Below the pieces are notes generated by a model, which searched no databases, was not told the origin of the DNA, and was given only the letters and a program-made list of their open reading frames with translations. Shown one piece after another: positions 37,026 through 48,394 of a stretch of 64,000 nt of DNA (its first letter is position 1; every line of letters starts with the position of its first letter). This stretch comes from Ascaphus truei (lineage: Eukaryota; Chordata; Amphibia; Anura; Ascaphidae), in assembly GCA_036426205.1 (NCBI GenBank), contig CM071568.1, forward strand, positions 217,549,123 to 217,613,122. The letters are read 5' to 3'. The position numbers and the translations under genes are program-made.

Positions 37026-37196
37026 AAGGGCTGGCCAACTCCAGTGCTCAAGGACCACTAATAGGTGAGGTTTTCAGGATCTCCCTGCTTTAGCACAGGT
37101 GGCTCAGTCTTCGACTGTACCACCTGTACTGAAGCAGGGACATCCTGAAAACCTGACCTGTTGGCGGCCCTTGAGGACTGGAGTTGCCTACCCCTG
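37026..37196. mobile_element. hAT-type MITE, copy 5
   Basis: AAGGGCTGGCCAACTCCAGT (first base of CAGGG mutated) to TTGCCTACCCCTG, 171 bp, with the usual CCCTGCTT(T/C)AGCACAGGTGG core. The flanks CTCTAATT and CTCTTATT form an 8-bp target duplication with one mismatch. Confidence 0.88.
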
Positions 37197-37204
37197 CTCT
37201 TATT

Positions 37205-39930
37205 CCTCAGCAACTTCTTTTGCAAGTCTAGCCTTGTACTCTGGATCAGTATAAGTACAGAGCTACAGCAGAGAACTGCAGAAAAAAAGTGTCGAAAGGA
37301 ACCGAATCAAAGTGAATTTGATGATGGTTCGACAGCGGAAGGTTACATACCCAGTATTGTTGGTTGGGAAGTTGGCCTCGGTCTGGTTGATAGCAGTCGG
37401 GAAGAAGCAATAAAATATGTTATTTTTTATCTCTCAACTTAAAAATGTCATTTTCATTTTCCGACCCACCATTAAATCTAAGCAGCTGAAAACCGGTTGT
37501 AACCGTATTTCAGAATTTAAAAGATGCATCAAATTCTGAGAAAAGAAAATTCAGCTTGCAGCCGTGATTTGGAAAAATAGTTGAAAACAAAGTGATTGAT
37601 GCCTTTTTTCGGTAAGATTAGGCAAATTAAAGCGTTTCGTACATTAAACGTTTATACGTTAAATTTAGTGTGGGTTTTACTGCTATTGCCTCCTTTACCT
37701 CTCTTGTCCTATCTCCTTGTCTTTCTATGTCTTTATTTAGGCAACGGGTACATAAATGTGATTAATTTATCGTTAGATTAGAGTAACAAGATGGACAGTC
37801 GAAATACACAAAGATTCATGCTGCTCATTGTAAAAAAAATAATAATAAAAGATGTCAAAATAATTATATCTGTTCTTTTTTTATATAACTGAATGTGTTT
37901 CTCCAAGGAGCTGCACCTTTCAATACAATCAAAAAAGTTACAGTCTGTAAGGATGAAAAAGGACAGAAAAAGTTTAATTATTACCATGGTGGGCGCCTCT
38001 AAAGGCCTTAAAGGAACATGCATTAGTGGTAAGGTAACATTTTGCTACCCATTTTAGTTTCCTCACAGGGGCAATGCAAAACTTGGATTGCCCTAAAAAT
38101 ACTACCACTAAGAAATGAAACAAATAAGGAGGTATTATTATATTATTATTATTGTTATTATTATTATGGAAAGAGAACCATGCATTACATTATTTCCAAC
38201 ATAAGCAACCACCAAATATTATTTGTATACTTGTATAGTACATGGGGGGTCTATGTGTCAACGTGGAGAAAAGTGTGTTTTGACGCACCCTCTGTTTTTT
38301 GGCACACAGCTGCGGCTAATGCAAGAACAATTTTCCTCCCCTCTTCTCCCACATCACCCCCCCCCCCCCCACATCCCCCACCCCATCACCTTGGTTATCG
38401 CTCCGGAGAGGTGAGGGGTTCGGCTGGGGAGTAGCGGATATAGCGAGGCACCTCTCACTGAGTTTTCCCGCCCTTCCTCCCCTTTTGGTCAAGTACGAAC
38501 ATTATACCTGTTTAATATTTAACAAACAAAAAATATATATATACATAATAAAGTTGAATATATTTATATTTTGTGGTGTCTCTCGGGAGTTATGTTGCCT
38601 CTTGTCGCGGCAGCTGGTAGGGGGCTAAGTGCAGGGTAACCTTGCCAGACAGGACTCAGTACTGCGGTAATGCCTGCTGGTGGCATGGTTGGCGCGAGGG
38701 CAAGGCTCATTGTGCTTTAAATACCTGGGGCCCGTCTCGCAGCTGACATGGAGTCAGCTGAGACTTTGGGCGGTCCGGAGCGGAGGGCCATGATTTGAGC
38801 GTCATTGGCCTTATCTGTGGGTTTACAGTGGGCTTATCTCCCCCGTTGCTGTAGTTGAATAAAAGTCCTGGCATTGTACCTTTGTGTGAGTGCTTTATTT
38901 GCAGGATGTTTGGGGGGAAGCGCTGGGGGAGCCGCATCGCAGGCTCTGACGTCATGTCTCTTTATAATCTGTGCACCATGTAACTCCCCAACTCCTACTG
39001 ACACTCCTCAAGTCACAAGCTGGGGGGAAATGGGAGCAAAGTAACAGGATACATAGGTGCCGGATGAAAATGCCCCAGTTTTATGCTAAAATATCCTTGA
39101 TACATAGACCCCTTTTGTATTTTGCATATATAAAAATGCCTGCCATTTACTACTATAATAACTGCTTCAGTACTTACTTTGCATATTGTATCATTCTTAA
39201 GAAGAAATAAAATGTTTAAATAAAAGCAGGGGGCTGAATACTTTAAAGAGCACTTTGCATGTCACTCACGCTCAAAGATGCAAAGTATTATCAGTTAAAA
39301 CTTGTGCAATGAGGTCCCCTTTAGCTATCCATCATTGAAAACTGGTAGAGAAACCACAGGATCTGGACTGCTTTCTAGCTCTGGCAGTGTAATTAATAGC
39401 AAACTGCATTCATCATTCGCGATCAATACCTGGGAGGCTTCCTAGGCAGAGATGAGAAACCTGCATAAGCTATCAGTGTAATAATTACGTGGATTTCGGA
39501 TTGCTGATTTCCAGATTGCAACGTCAGGTTTGGGGGATTATTTTTTTTTTTTTTTAGCAAGAATCAGAGCTGCATGAAGGGTGCGCTGACATAAATACCT
39601 TTATCTGCTACTTGAAAGGGAAAACACTTTCGAGTTCAGGATAGCAATATTTCACCTAGGTAAATAATGATACCCTCGTGGAAGTGTCATTACTCCAAGT
39701 AGTCTTGATTTAATAGGATGGGGAGTATAAATTGAATGGGAAAATGTACAGCTCAGGTTTTGCTGAGAGCACAAAGTTTGAAGCTTTCATGACATTCTAA
39801 CAAGCAGTCTAACCCATTGAAGATGCATTATTTGTTTAAAGTGCTGAGAAGGTAATGTAATCCTTGCCATAAAATGGACATGTTTTACTCTAAAGTCATC
39901 CACTGCCCCATCCAGCGACCAAACACCCCG
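37205..39930. other. No gene seen
   Basis: Includes (TTA)n at about 38135-38166, a C-run near 38358 and a GC-rich patch at 38590-38950 with AATAAA at 38861. That patch could be an eroded LTR or other repeat. No coding region was supported. Confidence 0.35.
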
Positions 39931-39934
39931 TTGG

Positions 39935-40060
39935 GGTTTATTCATTAAACTGTGATAGTGCCGATCTGGACCCTATCGCCCTGAAACTCCTATTAAACTC
40001 AATTGGAGTTTTCTGCGCAACAGTGCCACGATCAGCACTACTGTAGTTTAATGAATAACC
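39935..40060. repeat. Fold-back MITE with TTATTCATTAAAC ends
   Basis: GGTTTATTCATTAAACTGTG on the left is inverted as CTGTAGTTTAATGAATAACC on the right. GTGCCGATCTGG/ACGATCAGCAC and CAATTGGAG form the rest of the stem. About 126 bp, no ORF. Confidence 0.7.
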
Positions 40061-40119
40061 ACCATTGAGAAAACATTATATATTGTACTACCAATGTGTG
40101 TACACTGTCAAACGTAAGA

Positions 40120-40123
<4 letters not shown>

Positions 40124-40157
<34 letters not shown>

Positions 40158-40163
40158 GGGGGG
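40124..40163 (+). repeat. Long poly(G) run
   Basis: 33 consecutive G (40124-40156), a single T and then six G. Likely G-quadruplex forming and length-unstable. It is also a place where sequencing or assembly length is unreliable. Confidence 0.95.
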
Positions 40164-40784
40164 TGAGAAGAGGTATCACGGTAAGATTTTGTTTAATTTT
40201 CTAGTTGTATTTAGGGGATTGGATAATTGGAGAGTTCCAATGCTGCACATTCAGTCATCATGTCCTAAGCATATGACGCTTTACAAAAAGTCTGTCCTTT
40301 ATGACACCTAATTATATTTTTATGGACCACAAAAAAAATAATTTCAAATTAAACATAATGGTCCATATGCTGAAGCTAGGCCATAAGACTTCCCTGAGTC
40401 TCTGATAATCGATTACCGGTATTTGGCCACTGTTCAGTAAAAAATTAGAGGTAATACCGGGCATGTGTGTGTCCGGTATTACCTCTCTGACCGACTTGGG
40501 GATGTAATGGTGGCTGCAAGTGCAGGACCAGCGAGCGGCCAGGGGCAGACAGCAGAGCTCTCGCACACACTCGCAGTCTAGGAGGAGGAGGGCAGCATCT
40601 GCATCAGAGGACGGCTTAGGGGGAGCCCACCGCGGCAGTCCGACGTCAGACAACTGCCAGTGACACTGCCAGGAGGACCTCACAGCCAGGTAAGGGACTA
40701 CATTAAAATGGAGGTGTCCACATTTTTTTTTTTAAGGCATTAATATAAAATAATAACATCAAAATAATAATGAGGAGACATCAT

Positions 40785-43126
40785 GTTTGAGACTCTCTAC
40801 AATTCTAAATGAGGTGTTCTTTTAATCTTTTCTCATATCAGACCAAGTCAAAGAAACAAATATACTATTTGCTGGAAAATAAAAATGCACATATACTTTC
40901 ATTAGTTAATATTTATGCTCCAAATGAGGGTCAAACGGCATATTTTGCGATTTTCTTCCTGACCTTTAATCCAGTAATGGTCATACACTGTAATGGAAAA
41001 GTACTTCTATCAGTGTCACTCCACTGAAGCTTATGTATGTAAAAAAAGTCACTGACGGACTCCATCACTGAGACCCACACAAAATCAGTGAGAGCTGACA
41101 TGCATCCTGCTGCCTACTCCTCACTCCACACAGCAGTAATAAGAACTACATCAGACATTTGAAGACTCGTGAGATTGGTCCTATTCAAGAAAAAGAGGGG
41201 GTGGTCCTTTTTTCACTAAGCAGTGCTATGCCATAAGACACATTTCCGCATCAGATATTACCTTACGGCCCATTCAAGTTAATGTGCTATAAAGTACTAT
41301 AATGATGAACCCCGCTTCAGCTGATTATTGAATAAATGTTTAAGGGGTAAGGTGCTGATGGGTGACGTAGTAGGTAAACAACATAGAGAAAAGAACCCAC
41401 TTAAAGCACTCAATGCCCCCTATGAAGTGTAATGATAATGTTAAAAATAATCTTTAATGCTAAACTAATTAAAATAATGGGTGTTAAAATACATCAAATG
41501 ACACACATATATATTAACCCTAAGATGAGTATATATGACACTCCGGGTAAATATAATGAGGGACAGTTTTGAGGTGTATTAGATCAACGTGCCCAGAGAA
41601 CTGAAATGCAGTATTCCCTAATTGTGGTAGTTAGGTATGAGCAAAGTGGGAGGGGCTGCAAAATCACCTTCTTAGGTGTGAAACAATCCCAAGTGATGGT
41701 ATGAGATGTGAGACTAGTAATAACGTTGCTATGTATAGGCACGAAATAAACACCATCCGTGTGGGCCTTTTTTTTTTTTTTCCACAATGGTATATAGTAT
41801 ATTGCTTCAATGATGGAAGATCAATATTGTATATTCTCCCATTCTCTTGTGGGAGTATATACAATATTGATCTTCCATCATTGAAGCAATATACTATATA
41901 CCTAGTGAGCACACACTGATTGGTGTGTATTTATTTCGTGCCTATACATAGCAATTTGACTATTCCTTTATTGTGAAGAGACTCATTTTTTGAGACTCTC
42001 TACAATCTAAATGAGGTGTTTCTTTTAATCTTTCTCATATCAACCAGTCAAAGAAACAAATACTATTTGCTGAAAATAAAAAATGCACAATACTTTCATT
42101 AGTTAATTTTATGCTCCAATTGAGGGTCAAACGGCATATTTTGCGATTTTCTTCCTGACCTTTAATCCAGTAATGGTCTACACTGTAATGGAAAGTACTT
42201 CTATCAGTGTCACTCCACTGAAGCTTATTATGTAAAAAAGTCACTGACGGACTCCATCACTGAGACCACACAAAATCAGTGAGAGCTGACCATGCATCCT
42301 GCTGCCTACTCCTCACTCCACACAGCAGTAATAAGAACTACATCAACATTTGAAGACTCGTGAGATTGGTCCTATTCAAGAAAAAGGGGGGTGGTCCTTT
42401 TTTCACTAAGCAGTGCTATGCCATAAGACACATTTTCCGCATCAGATATTACCTTACGGCCCCATTCAAGTTAATGTGCTATAAGTACTATAATGATAAA
42501 CCCCCGCTTCAGCTGATTATTGAATAAATGTTTTAAGGGGTAAGGTGCTGATGGGTGACGTAGTAGGTAACAACATAGAGAAAAGAACCCACTTAAACAC
42601 TCAATGCCCCCTATGAAGTGTATGATAATGTTAAAAATATCTTTAATGCTAAACTAATTAAATAATGGGTGTTAAAAATACATCATGACACACATTATAT
42701 TAACCCCTAAGTGAGTATATATGACACCTTCCGGGTAAATATAATGAGGGACAGTTTGAGGTGTATTAGATCAAACGTGCCCAGAGAACTGAAATGCAGT
42801 ATTCCCTAATTGTGGTAGTTAGGTATGAGCAAAGTGGGAGGGGCTGCAAAATCACCTGTCTTAGGTGTGAAAACAATCCCAAGGTGATGGTAGTGGAGAT
42901 GTGAGACTAGTAATAACGTTGCTATGTATAGCACGAAATAACACACCAATCGTGTGGCTCACTGGTATATAGTATATTGCTTCAATGATGGAAATCATAT
43001 TGTATATTCTCCCCATTCTCTTGTGGGTATATACAATATTGATCTTCCATCATTGAAGCAATATACTATATACCTAGTGAGCACACACTGATTGGTGTGT
43101 ATTTATTTCGTGCCTATACATAGCAA
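40785..43126. repeat. Two direct copies of a ~1.15-kb block with indel noise
   Basis: Block A (40785-41954) and block B (41988-43126) begin TTTGAGACTCTCTACAAT and end CCTATACATAGCAA. They run in parallel throughout. Differences are almost all single-base insertions or deletions, many in homopolymers, for example GTTCTTTTAATC against GTTTCTTTTAATC. Between them is only a 33-base unique spacer. The pattern may be a tandem duplication, but it looks more like an assembly artefact of a hard-to-read hairpin. Confidence 0.8.
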
Positions 43127-43489
43127 TGTTATTACTAGTCTCACATCTCCACTACCATCACCTTGGGATTTGTTTCATACCTAAGACAGGTGATTTTGCA
43201 GCCCCTCCCCACCTTTGCTCATACCTAACTACAGTACCACAATTAGGGAATACTGCATTTCAGTTCTCTGGGCACGTTTGATCTAATACACCTCAAACTG
43301 TCCCTCTATTATATTTACCCGGAGTGTCATATATACTCATCTTAGGGTTAATATATGTGTCATTTGATGTATTTTAACACCCATTATTTTAATTAGTTTA
43401 GCATTAAAGATTATTTTTAACATTATCATTACACTTCATAGGGGGCATTGAGTGCTTTAAGTGGGTTCTTTTCTCTATGTTGTTTACCT
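41289..43489. mobile_element. Fold-back element with possible 13-bp target duplication
   Basis: The left arm (from about 41371, AGGTAAACAACATAGAGAAA) is found inverted at 43100-43489 (ending TTTCTCTATGTTGTTTACCT), with an inner hairpin around ATTGCTTCAATGATGG. AAGTTAATGTGCT occurs at 41276-41288 and again at 43490-43502, directly after the right arm. This suggests a 13-bp target duplication, a length usual for retroelements rather than DNA transposons. Because blocks A and B are duplicated, the true element is probably one fold-back of about 1 kb. No coding sequence. Confidence 0.55.
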
Positions 43490-43839
43490 AAGTTAATGTG
43501 CTGTAAGATGTCTCCCGGCGTTGGATGATGTCTTATGGAATTAGCAAATATGGGCCATAATAGGTGTATTTGCTAGTTGGCTTTCTTAAGCAGATATAAC
43601 ACATTGCAGACTCACACAAAAGTCTTAAAAATTGTATTAAAAAATACATATACTGTAGGTGTTGCATTATGGTAAAAAAAAAAAAAATTTTTTAAAGGAA
43701 GCATACATTGCCCAAATGTCCAAGTTTCCTTACATCAGGGCAAGTAACGGGACTTAAAATAGGACTGGACGTTATTTCCCTGAGTTGAACACATATTCAC
43801 AAAGCTGTTTATATACAGAAACAACAGCTGCTGTACAGT

Positions 43840-44165
43840 ACCGACACACTTTATTAGAGTGTGGCCGGTACCGCACGCCGGGAGATTTCCCGGCTTGCTA
43901 GTGGCCGCCCCTCGGCGTGCCGCGCGTCATAGACGCGCGGTCACGCGTCTTCGGGAGCGTGCGCCCCCTGCACGCGCGTCCAGGGGACAGCGGCAGGGGG
44001 TTCCGGGGGACCCGGCGGACCCGGCAGCGGTAGGGAGAGCGCCCCGATCGGAGGGCGCTCTTCCGCTGCTTCGGCGCGCGCCCGTCACTCTCGGGCGCGC
44101 GCCAGGCTACTGCTGCGGCCAAGAACGGGCAAATGCTCAAATAAACTTGGCCGCAGCAGTATATC
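43840..44165. repeat. GC/CpG-rich repeat
   Basis: CACACTTTATTAGAGTGTGG then GCACGCCGGGAGATTTCCCG and many short inverted GC pairs (GACGCGCGTC-like, GGGCGCGCGCC), ending near ACTTGGCCGCAGCAGTA. It has MITE-like secondary structure throughout and no recognised protein. Frames of up to 111 codons are due to composition. Confidence 0.45.
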
Positions 44166-44284
44166 TCATTAGCACCGGCTTAAAGTCATGTTAAGTTAGC
44201 ACTGCCCTGAATTAGCTTCCAATAACGTGGCATGTAGGACCTAAAGCTGGTGTTACTTGTACCCAGAGAAAGAGATGCAATACG

Positions 44285-44740
44285 CGGGGAGAGACCTGGG
44301 ACCCCCTGCTTCCAGAGATACCTCCGTAGGGGATGCTGGTAGTCACTCTGCTCGGCTAGCAAGGTTCATATAATGGCGGCGTTTCAAAGCCGTGACGTCA
44401 TTCGGTTCAGCTTCCTATTGGCCCACGTGACGCGGGAATTTTAACATTTAAACCCCAGCTGGCGCAGTCTGAGCGGCTGCCGGCAGCACCTACTATTTAT
44501 TCATTGATTTTATTTATAACTTGTTTTACCAGGAAGTAATACATTGAAGGTTACCTCTCGTTTTCAAGTATGTCCTGGGCACAGAGACAGGATGGCAAAT
44601 ACATGGTTACATTAAGTGAGCAGGGTTATACATTATATACTACGGAGGTAAGTGTCTCGGAAGCAGGGCGTCCCTGGAGTTCAACTTAATGGGGTTCCGC
44701 TCCAGAGACCCCCTGCTTCAAACCTATACTAAGAAATAAA
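44285..44740. repeat. Interspersed repeat family C, interrupted copy
   Basis: CCCCCTGCTTCCAGAGATAC, CTTCCTATTGGCCCACGTGA and AGAGACCCCCTGCTTC belong to the family also seen at 29128. A LINE 3' fragment has inserted at about 44507, splitting GCCGGCAGCACCTAC from ACGGAGGTAAGTGTC. Confidence 0.5.
44507..44640 (-). mobile_element. 5'-truncated copy of the LINE 3' end
   Basis: Read on the minus strand it matches the 3' UTR and tail of the LINE at 7211-7402: TACTTCCTGGTAAAACAAGT, GAAAACGAGAGGTAACC and GTGCCCAGGACATACTTG. CTAC flanks it on both sides, a possible short target duplication. This is typical dead-on-arrival LINE integration. Confidence 0.8.
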
Positions 44741-44989
44741 AACATTTACAACAGCATGAATTGCTCCTTTAATAGCCTTTACTAGATATGCAATGTTCGG
44801 GGAAATGACTGTTTTGCATGTCATTAGCACCAAGCCTAACAAATGGAACACGCCGCTATTTAAAGAAGTTACACTGGGTTAACATTATGTTATTCCCTTT
44901 AGTTCATAAGTGCTACTATTAACCTCACGTTAATTTAGATTAGCGCGTTACTAAATAGCTTAACGTAACTTAGTGCACCTGGACACTTG

Positions 44990-46240
44990 ATCGTGGGAGA
45001 CTCTGCCCTTTTACATATCACCCTGGATTTGCTGTGATTAGACGCTAGTATAGGCTGTATACCATGGTCTGACCAAGCACACCAACTCAACACTCTAAGA
45101 GGGCCTCTTTCTATATCTGCCAAAGCAGCCGTTTGGGCCGAATTCCCCATAGACTTAATAGGGATTTTCGGACAAAGAAACGGCCACTTCTGCAGATATA
45201 GAATTATCACCATAAATCTAATAGGGAGCTCATCTCTGCAATGGAAGTTAAACGATTCTCTTCTTAATGTCCCATAAATAGTTAAATCTTAGAAAAAGAT
45301 TTGCAGGATTTTTTTTCTTTTCTTCTATATTAATCTCTCTCCTGATATCTCTCTCAGCACTTTATGGGAAGCGCATAAAGCTGTGGCCAGAGGGAAATTA
45401 ATAAGCATTGCCTCATGTCGAAAGACAGTGAATACCATTCACACTGAACAATTATCTTCCCAACTGTTTAACTCCGACAGATCCCACAAGCAGCATCCAG
45501 ATGCTGAACGCGGTGCAAAGTAATACACACCTGAGAAGAGCTGAAACACCTTTTTACCACAGATGAACTCTGGACTCAGCACATATTTTATGTGTTTACC
45601 CACACATTTAGAAATAAAACCTTTTCTGCTAACAGTCATTCATTCCAACTTCACTCTGGAGGGCTCTCTCTGTTAACCCTGGTACTATCAGCACACAATG
45701 TGCTCAATTCTACCTCAAGCTATGCGAGACACAAACTCAGGCACCCGCATTAAAACAGACAATATCTGACACTAACCTCGGTTTGAACAAGTACAATTTA
45801 CCTCGGCTCGATGCAAATCTTATAGCATCCTCAGAGGAGAAGATCGGCCCAGATAAAGTGACCGAAACAATTACTGAGCTCAGGCTATCCAAGGCACAAA
45901 GAGGATTTTTCAAACCTTAATTACAAAAAGGTTGCCTCGATCTTAACCCAAATCCTGCGGCCATAAAGACAACATATACAATTACAATATCCCCAAATCC
46001 TTTCTTTCTTGGAAAAAGCCAAGAATCAAAAAAGGGTCTCAGGTTTTCCAGTAGGTAGGAGAATGGTCATACTACGTGGTCCAAGTGGTTTTTACAGTAT
46101 CAGTCCCATTAGTTAAATCCTATGTTTCTAGGTTTAAAACGAACTCACAAATCGATCTTTGTTTGGGGTTATTTGGGCCTCTGGGTAGTTCTATTCTGTA
46201 ATCCTCACAGTCTGTTGTTTCTCCGACACTCTTTCTTATT
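44990..46240 (+). pseudogene. Decayed L1/Tx1-type ORF2 fragment
   Basis: Translations in shifting frames give LDASIGCIPWSDQAHQLN (45038-45091, the end of the L1 endonuclease with the SDH box), WKLNDSLLN (45242-45268) and STLWEAHKAVARGKLISIAS (45356-45415), which are standard landmarks of the L1 linker before the RT. Weaker continuity runs to about 46240. Multiple frameshifts, stops and a small hairpin insertion at 45110-45202 show an old copy. Confidence 0.6.
45110..45202. repeat. Small hairpin MITE inside the L1 remnant
   Basis: TCTATATCTGCCAAAGCAGC and its near inverse CACTTCTGCAGATATAGA enclose a short stem with CCCCATAGACTTAATAGGG at the centre. It sits between two recognisable parts of the L1 ORF2. 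Confidence 0.6.
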
Positions 46241-46755
46241 CATGGAATTAGCATTTTACAGATAATTTAAACTAATCAGTGTCAATAAATAAAGAGAAAA
46301 ACAAATAAAAATGTATGATTCCTGGCATGTGACAGATAAATGATTGCATAGAGGGGCCTGTGCTATGACGGCGGTGAACTACTGACAGACCGCCATGTGT
46401 TTCATTACGTATATTAGTTTTCTAAAACAACATTTTGCATTTCACATTTCCCAAGTTGAAATAAAGTTTAGGAAACCTCAGACACTAATAAATTGCCAAT
46501 TGTAATGTTGGTCTCTGCTCAGAGCTGTGTCACCGGCTACAAGCTTTTGTTCGAGTTTCTTGTATCCGGAGAAAATTGTCAACCATGGACATTTGTGCCA
46601 CCTCAGAGTCAGTGACTTATTTGTCACAGAAAATAAGGTAGAAAGTGTGTCTTTTTTTCCCCCAAATTGCCTCGTTTTGTTTTCTTTAAAAAAAAAGTAA
46701 AGCCATGAAACACAGTGACTTGCACTGGGAGTCCTCAGAAAACATATGTGTAGTG

Positions 46756-47423
46756 CAGGGGAAGCCAGCCCCAGTCCTCAAGGACAAGTCAGGGTTTCAG
46801 GATATACCTGCTTCAGCACAGGTGGCTCAGTCGAGGACTAAGGGGCCTATGCAGAGAGCAGCGGTAGAAATAATTGGAGAGTTTTAGAAAAACTAGATTT
46901 AATGGAGAGTTTTATTCTCCATATGCAGAAATGGGCGAAATCCGCTGTTTTTAGCATTACTGTAAATGAGGAGATGCGCGCAGCTGAAAGGGGAAAAAAA
47001 ATCGCGCATTTTTTTTTTTTTGTTTCCCTATAGCCGGCGAGCTCCTGCTTCTTGCCAACTTTAGTTGGTGGAGAAAATTGGAGAAAATCGCGCCAAAAAC
47101 AGCCGCTAGATGGCGAGCGCGCCTTTCTGAATTCGGATATTTTTCAGACTGGCGAGATGTAGTTTCTCGCCAGCCGCGCGGCGAGATTTTCAAATAGAAA
47201 AAGAAATGGCGCTTTTTTCCTACCTCGCCATTTTCAGCTGTTTTTAGCGCGATTTTCTCAGGAAAATGGCGAGATTGTAAATAGCGCTGCTCTCTGCATG
47301 AGGCCCTAAGTGAAGAAAAGGTTAAAGACTGAGCCACTGATTGAGCCACCTATGCTGAAGCAGGGAGATCCTGAAAACCTGACCTGTTGGTGGCCCTTGG
47401 GGACTGGAGTTGGCCACCCCCCA
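46756..47423. mobile_element. hAT-type MITE, copy 6, carrying a nested insertion
   Basis: The left half starts CAGGGGAAGCCAGCCCCAGT; the right half ends GAGTTGGCCACCCCCCA. GTGTAGTG and GTGTAATG flank it as an 8-bp duplication with one mismatch. The two halves are separated by a Harbinger-like MITE at 46842-47306, so this copy is older than that insertion. Confidence 0.85.
46842..47306. mobile_element. PIF/Harbinger-like MITE nested in hAT MITE
   Basis: Inverted ends GGGGCCTATGCAGAGAGCAG and CTGCTCTCTGCATGAGGCCC, with TAA on both sides (46839-46841, 47307-47309). A 3-bp TAA duplication and GGGCC-type termini are the signature of PIF/Harbinger. 465 bp, with GAAAAT- and GGCGAG-rich interior and no transposase. 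Confidence 0.85.
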
Positions 47424-47492
47424 GTGTAATGCAATAATAATCCGGCCGCATATACCATCATTAAATTACTTCCCATGCAAAATGTATTTCTA

Positions 47493-47537
47493 AAAGTATT
47501 TTACCAGTTACCTCTGGTTTTCATATATGTCCCAGGC
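47493..47537 (-). mobile_element. Very short, old LINE 3' fragment
   Basis: TATTTTACCAGTTACCTCTG then TTTTCATATATGTCCCAGGC corresponds, in inverse, to the LINE 3' UTR words GCCCAGGACATACTTGAA and GAGAGGTAACTC. It is more diverged than the copy at 44507. Confidence 0.5.
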
Positions 47538-47544
47538 CTAGTGC

Positions 47545-48390
47545 TGTAAAACATTACCATGAAGACACTGTAGTAAGCAATAGGAGCGTTTTGAGCCATG
47601 TTAAGCCATACTTTCCAATCAAACACAGACAAATGTGATACTGCTAATTAGGAGACATGCAAATGCAGCCATATGTTACCCGTAATGAACATGTGTTAGG
47701 CCTAGGCTGTGCAATAAAAACTCTACGCAAGATAATGTGGTACTTCTTAAGTCCTCTCTTTCATTCTCGTGTGTTTATGGGTAATCAAACTTTGCAGGTG
47801 GACTACGTGCTAGCTTTGTGTTACTGCTATATTATCTACTTAAATATGTTATTACTGACTTATCTGGGTGATATAATTGATGACAAATTAATATGCAGCC
47901 CTCACATCTAAAGACATGAAAGCACGTGTAAATGACTATACAGGTGCGTCCTAAAACCGTCATAAATAATTAGCTGTGTTGTAATAATGAGCGCTTACAT
48001 TAAATGTTAACTTATTTGTATCTTGTGAAAAATGAATATGTTTTGCATTTCTCCTGGAACACTGAATTCAAGCACATTAGCTATTTATCTGTTGTATTAA
48101 TGGCTGCATGACCATCTCTATCCAAATAAACGTAGGAAACCATGTTGATGACTGACAGTCTTATCACCAAAACACATTAAATATTGTATCCCAACCCCAA
48201 AGCATTTAATTGGGGTGTGAATTGAAAAAAAATGCGCGTTACTTTTTAACTCTGTTTAATATACATATATATATATATAGTATACACAAAGAAGCGAATA
48301 CCGCATCACTACCAATAAGTGAAGCAAGGTCTAAACCTACCGAATCAGAAAAATTATCTGAAATAGTTATACCACAAATGTAAGCTGTAG
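47545..48390. other. No gene seen
   Basis: AT-rich. An (AT)n run lies near 48260-48280. No recognised feature. Confidence 0.35.
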
Positions 48391-48394
48391 GTGG

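Noticed and set aside
43859..44194. 111-codon Arg/Ala/Pro-rich plus-strand frame
   Set aside because: Compositional by-product of a CpG-rich repeat with abundant short hairpins.
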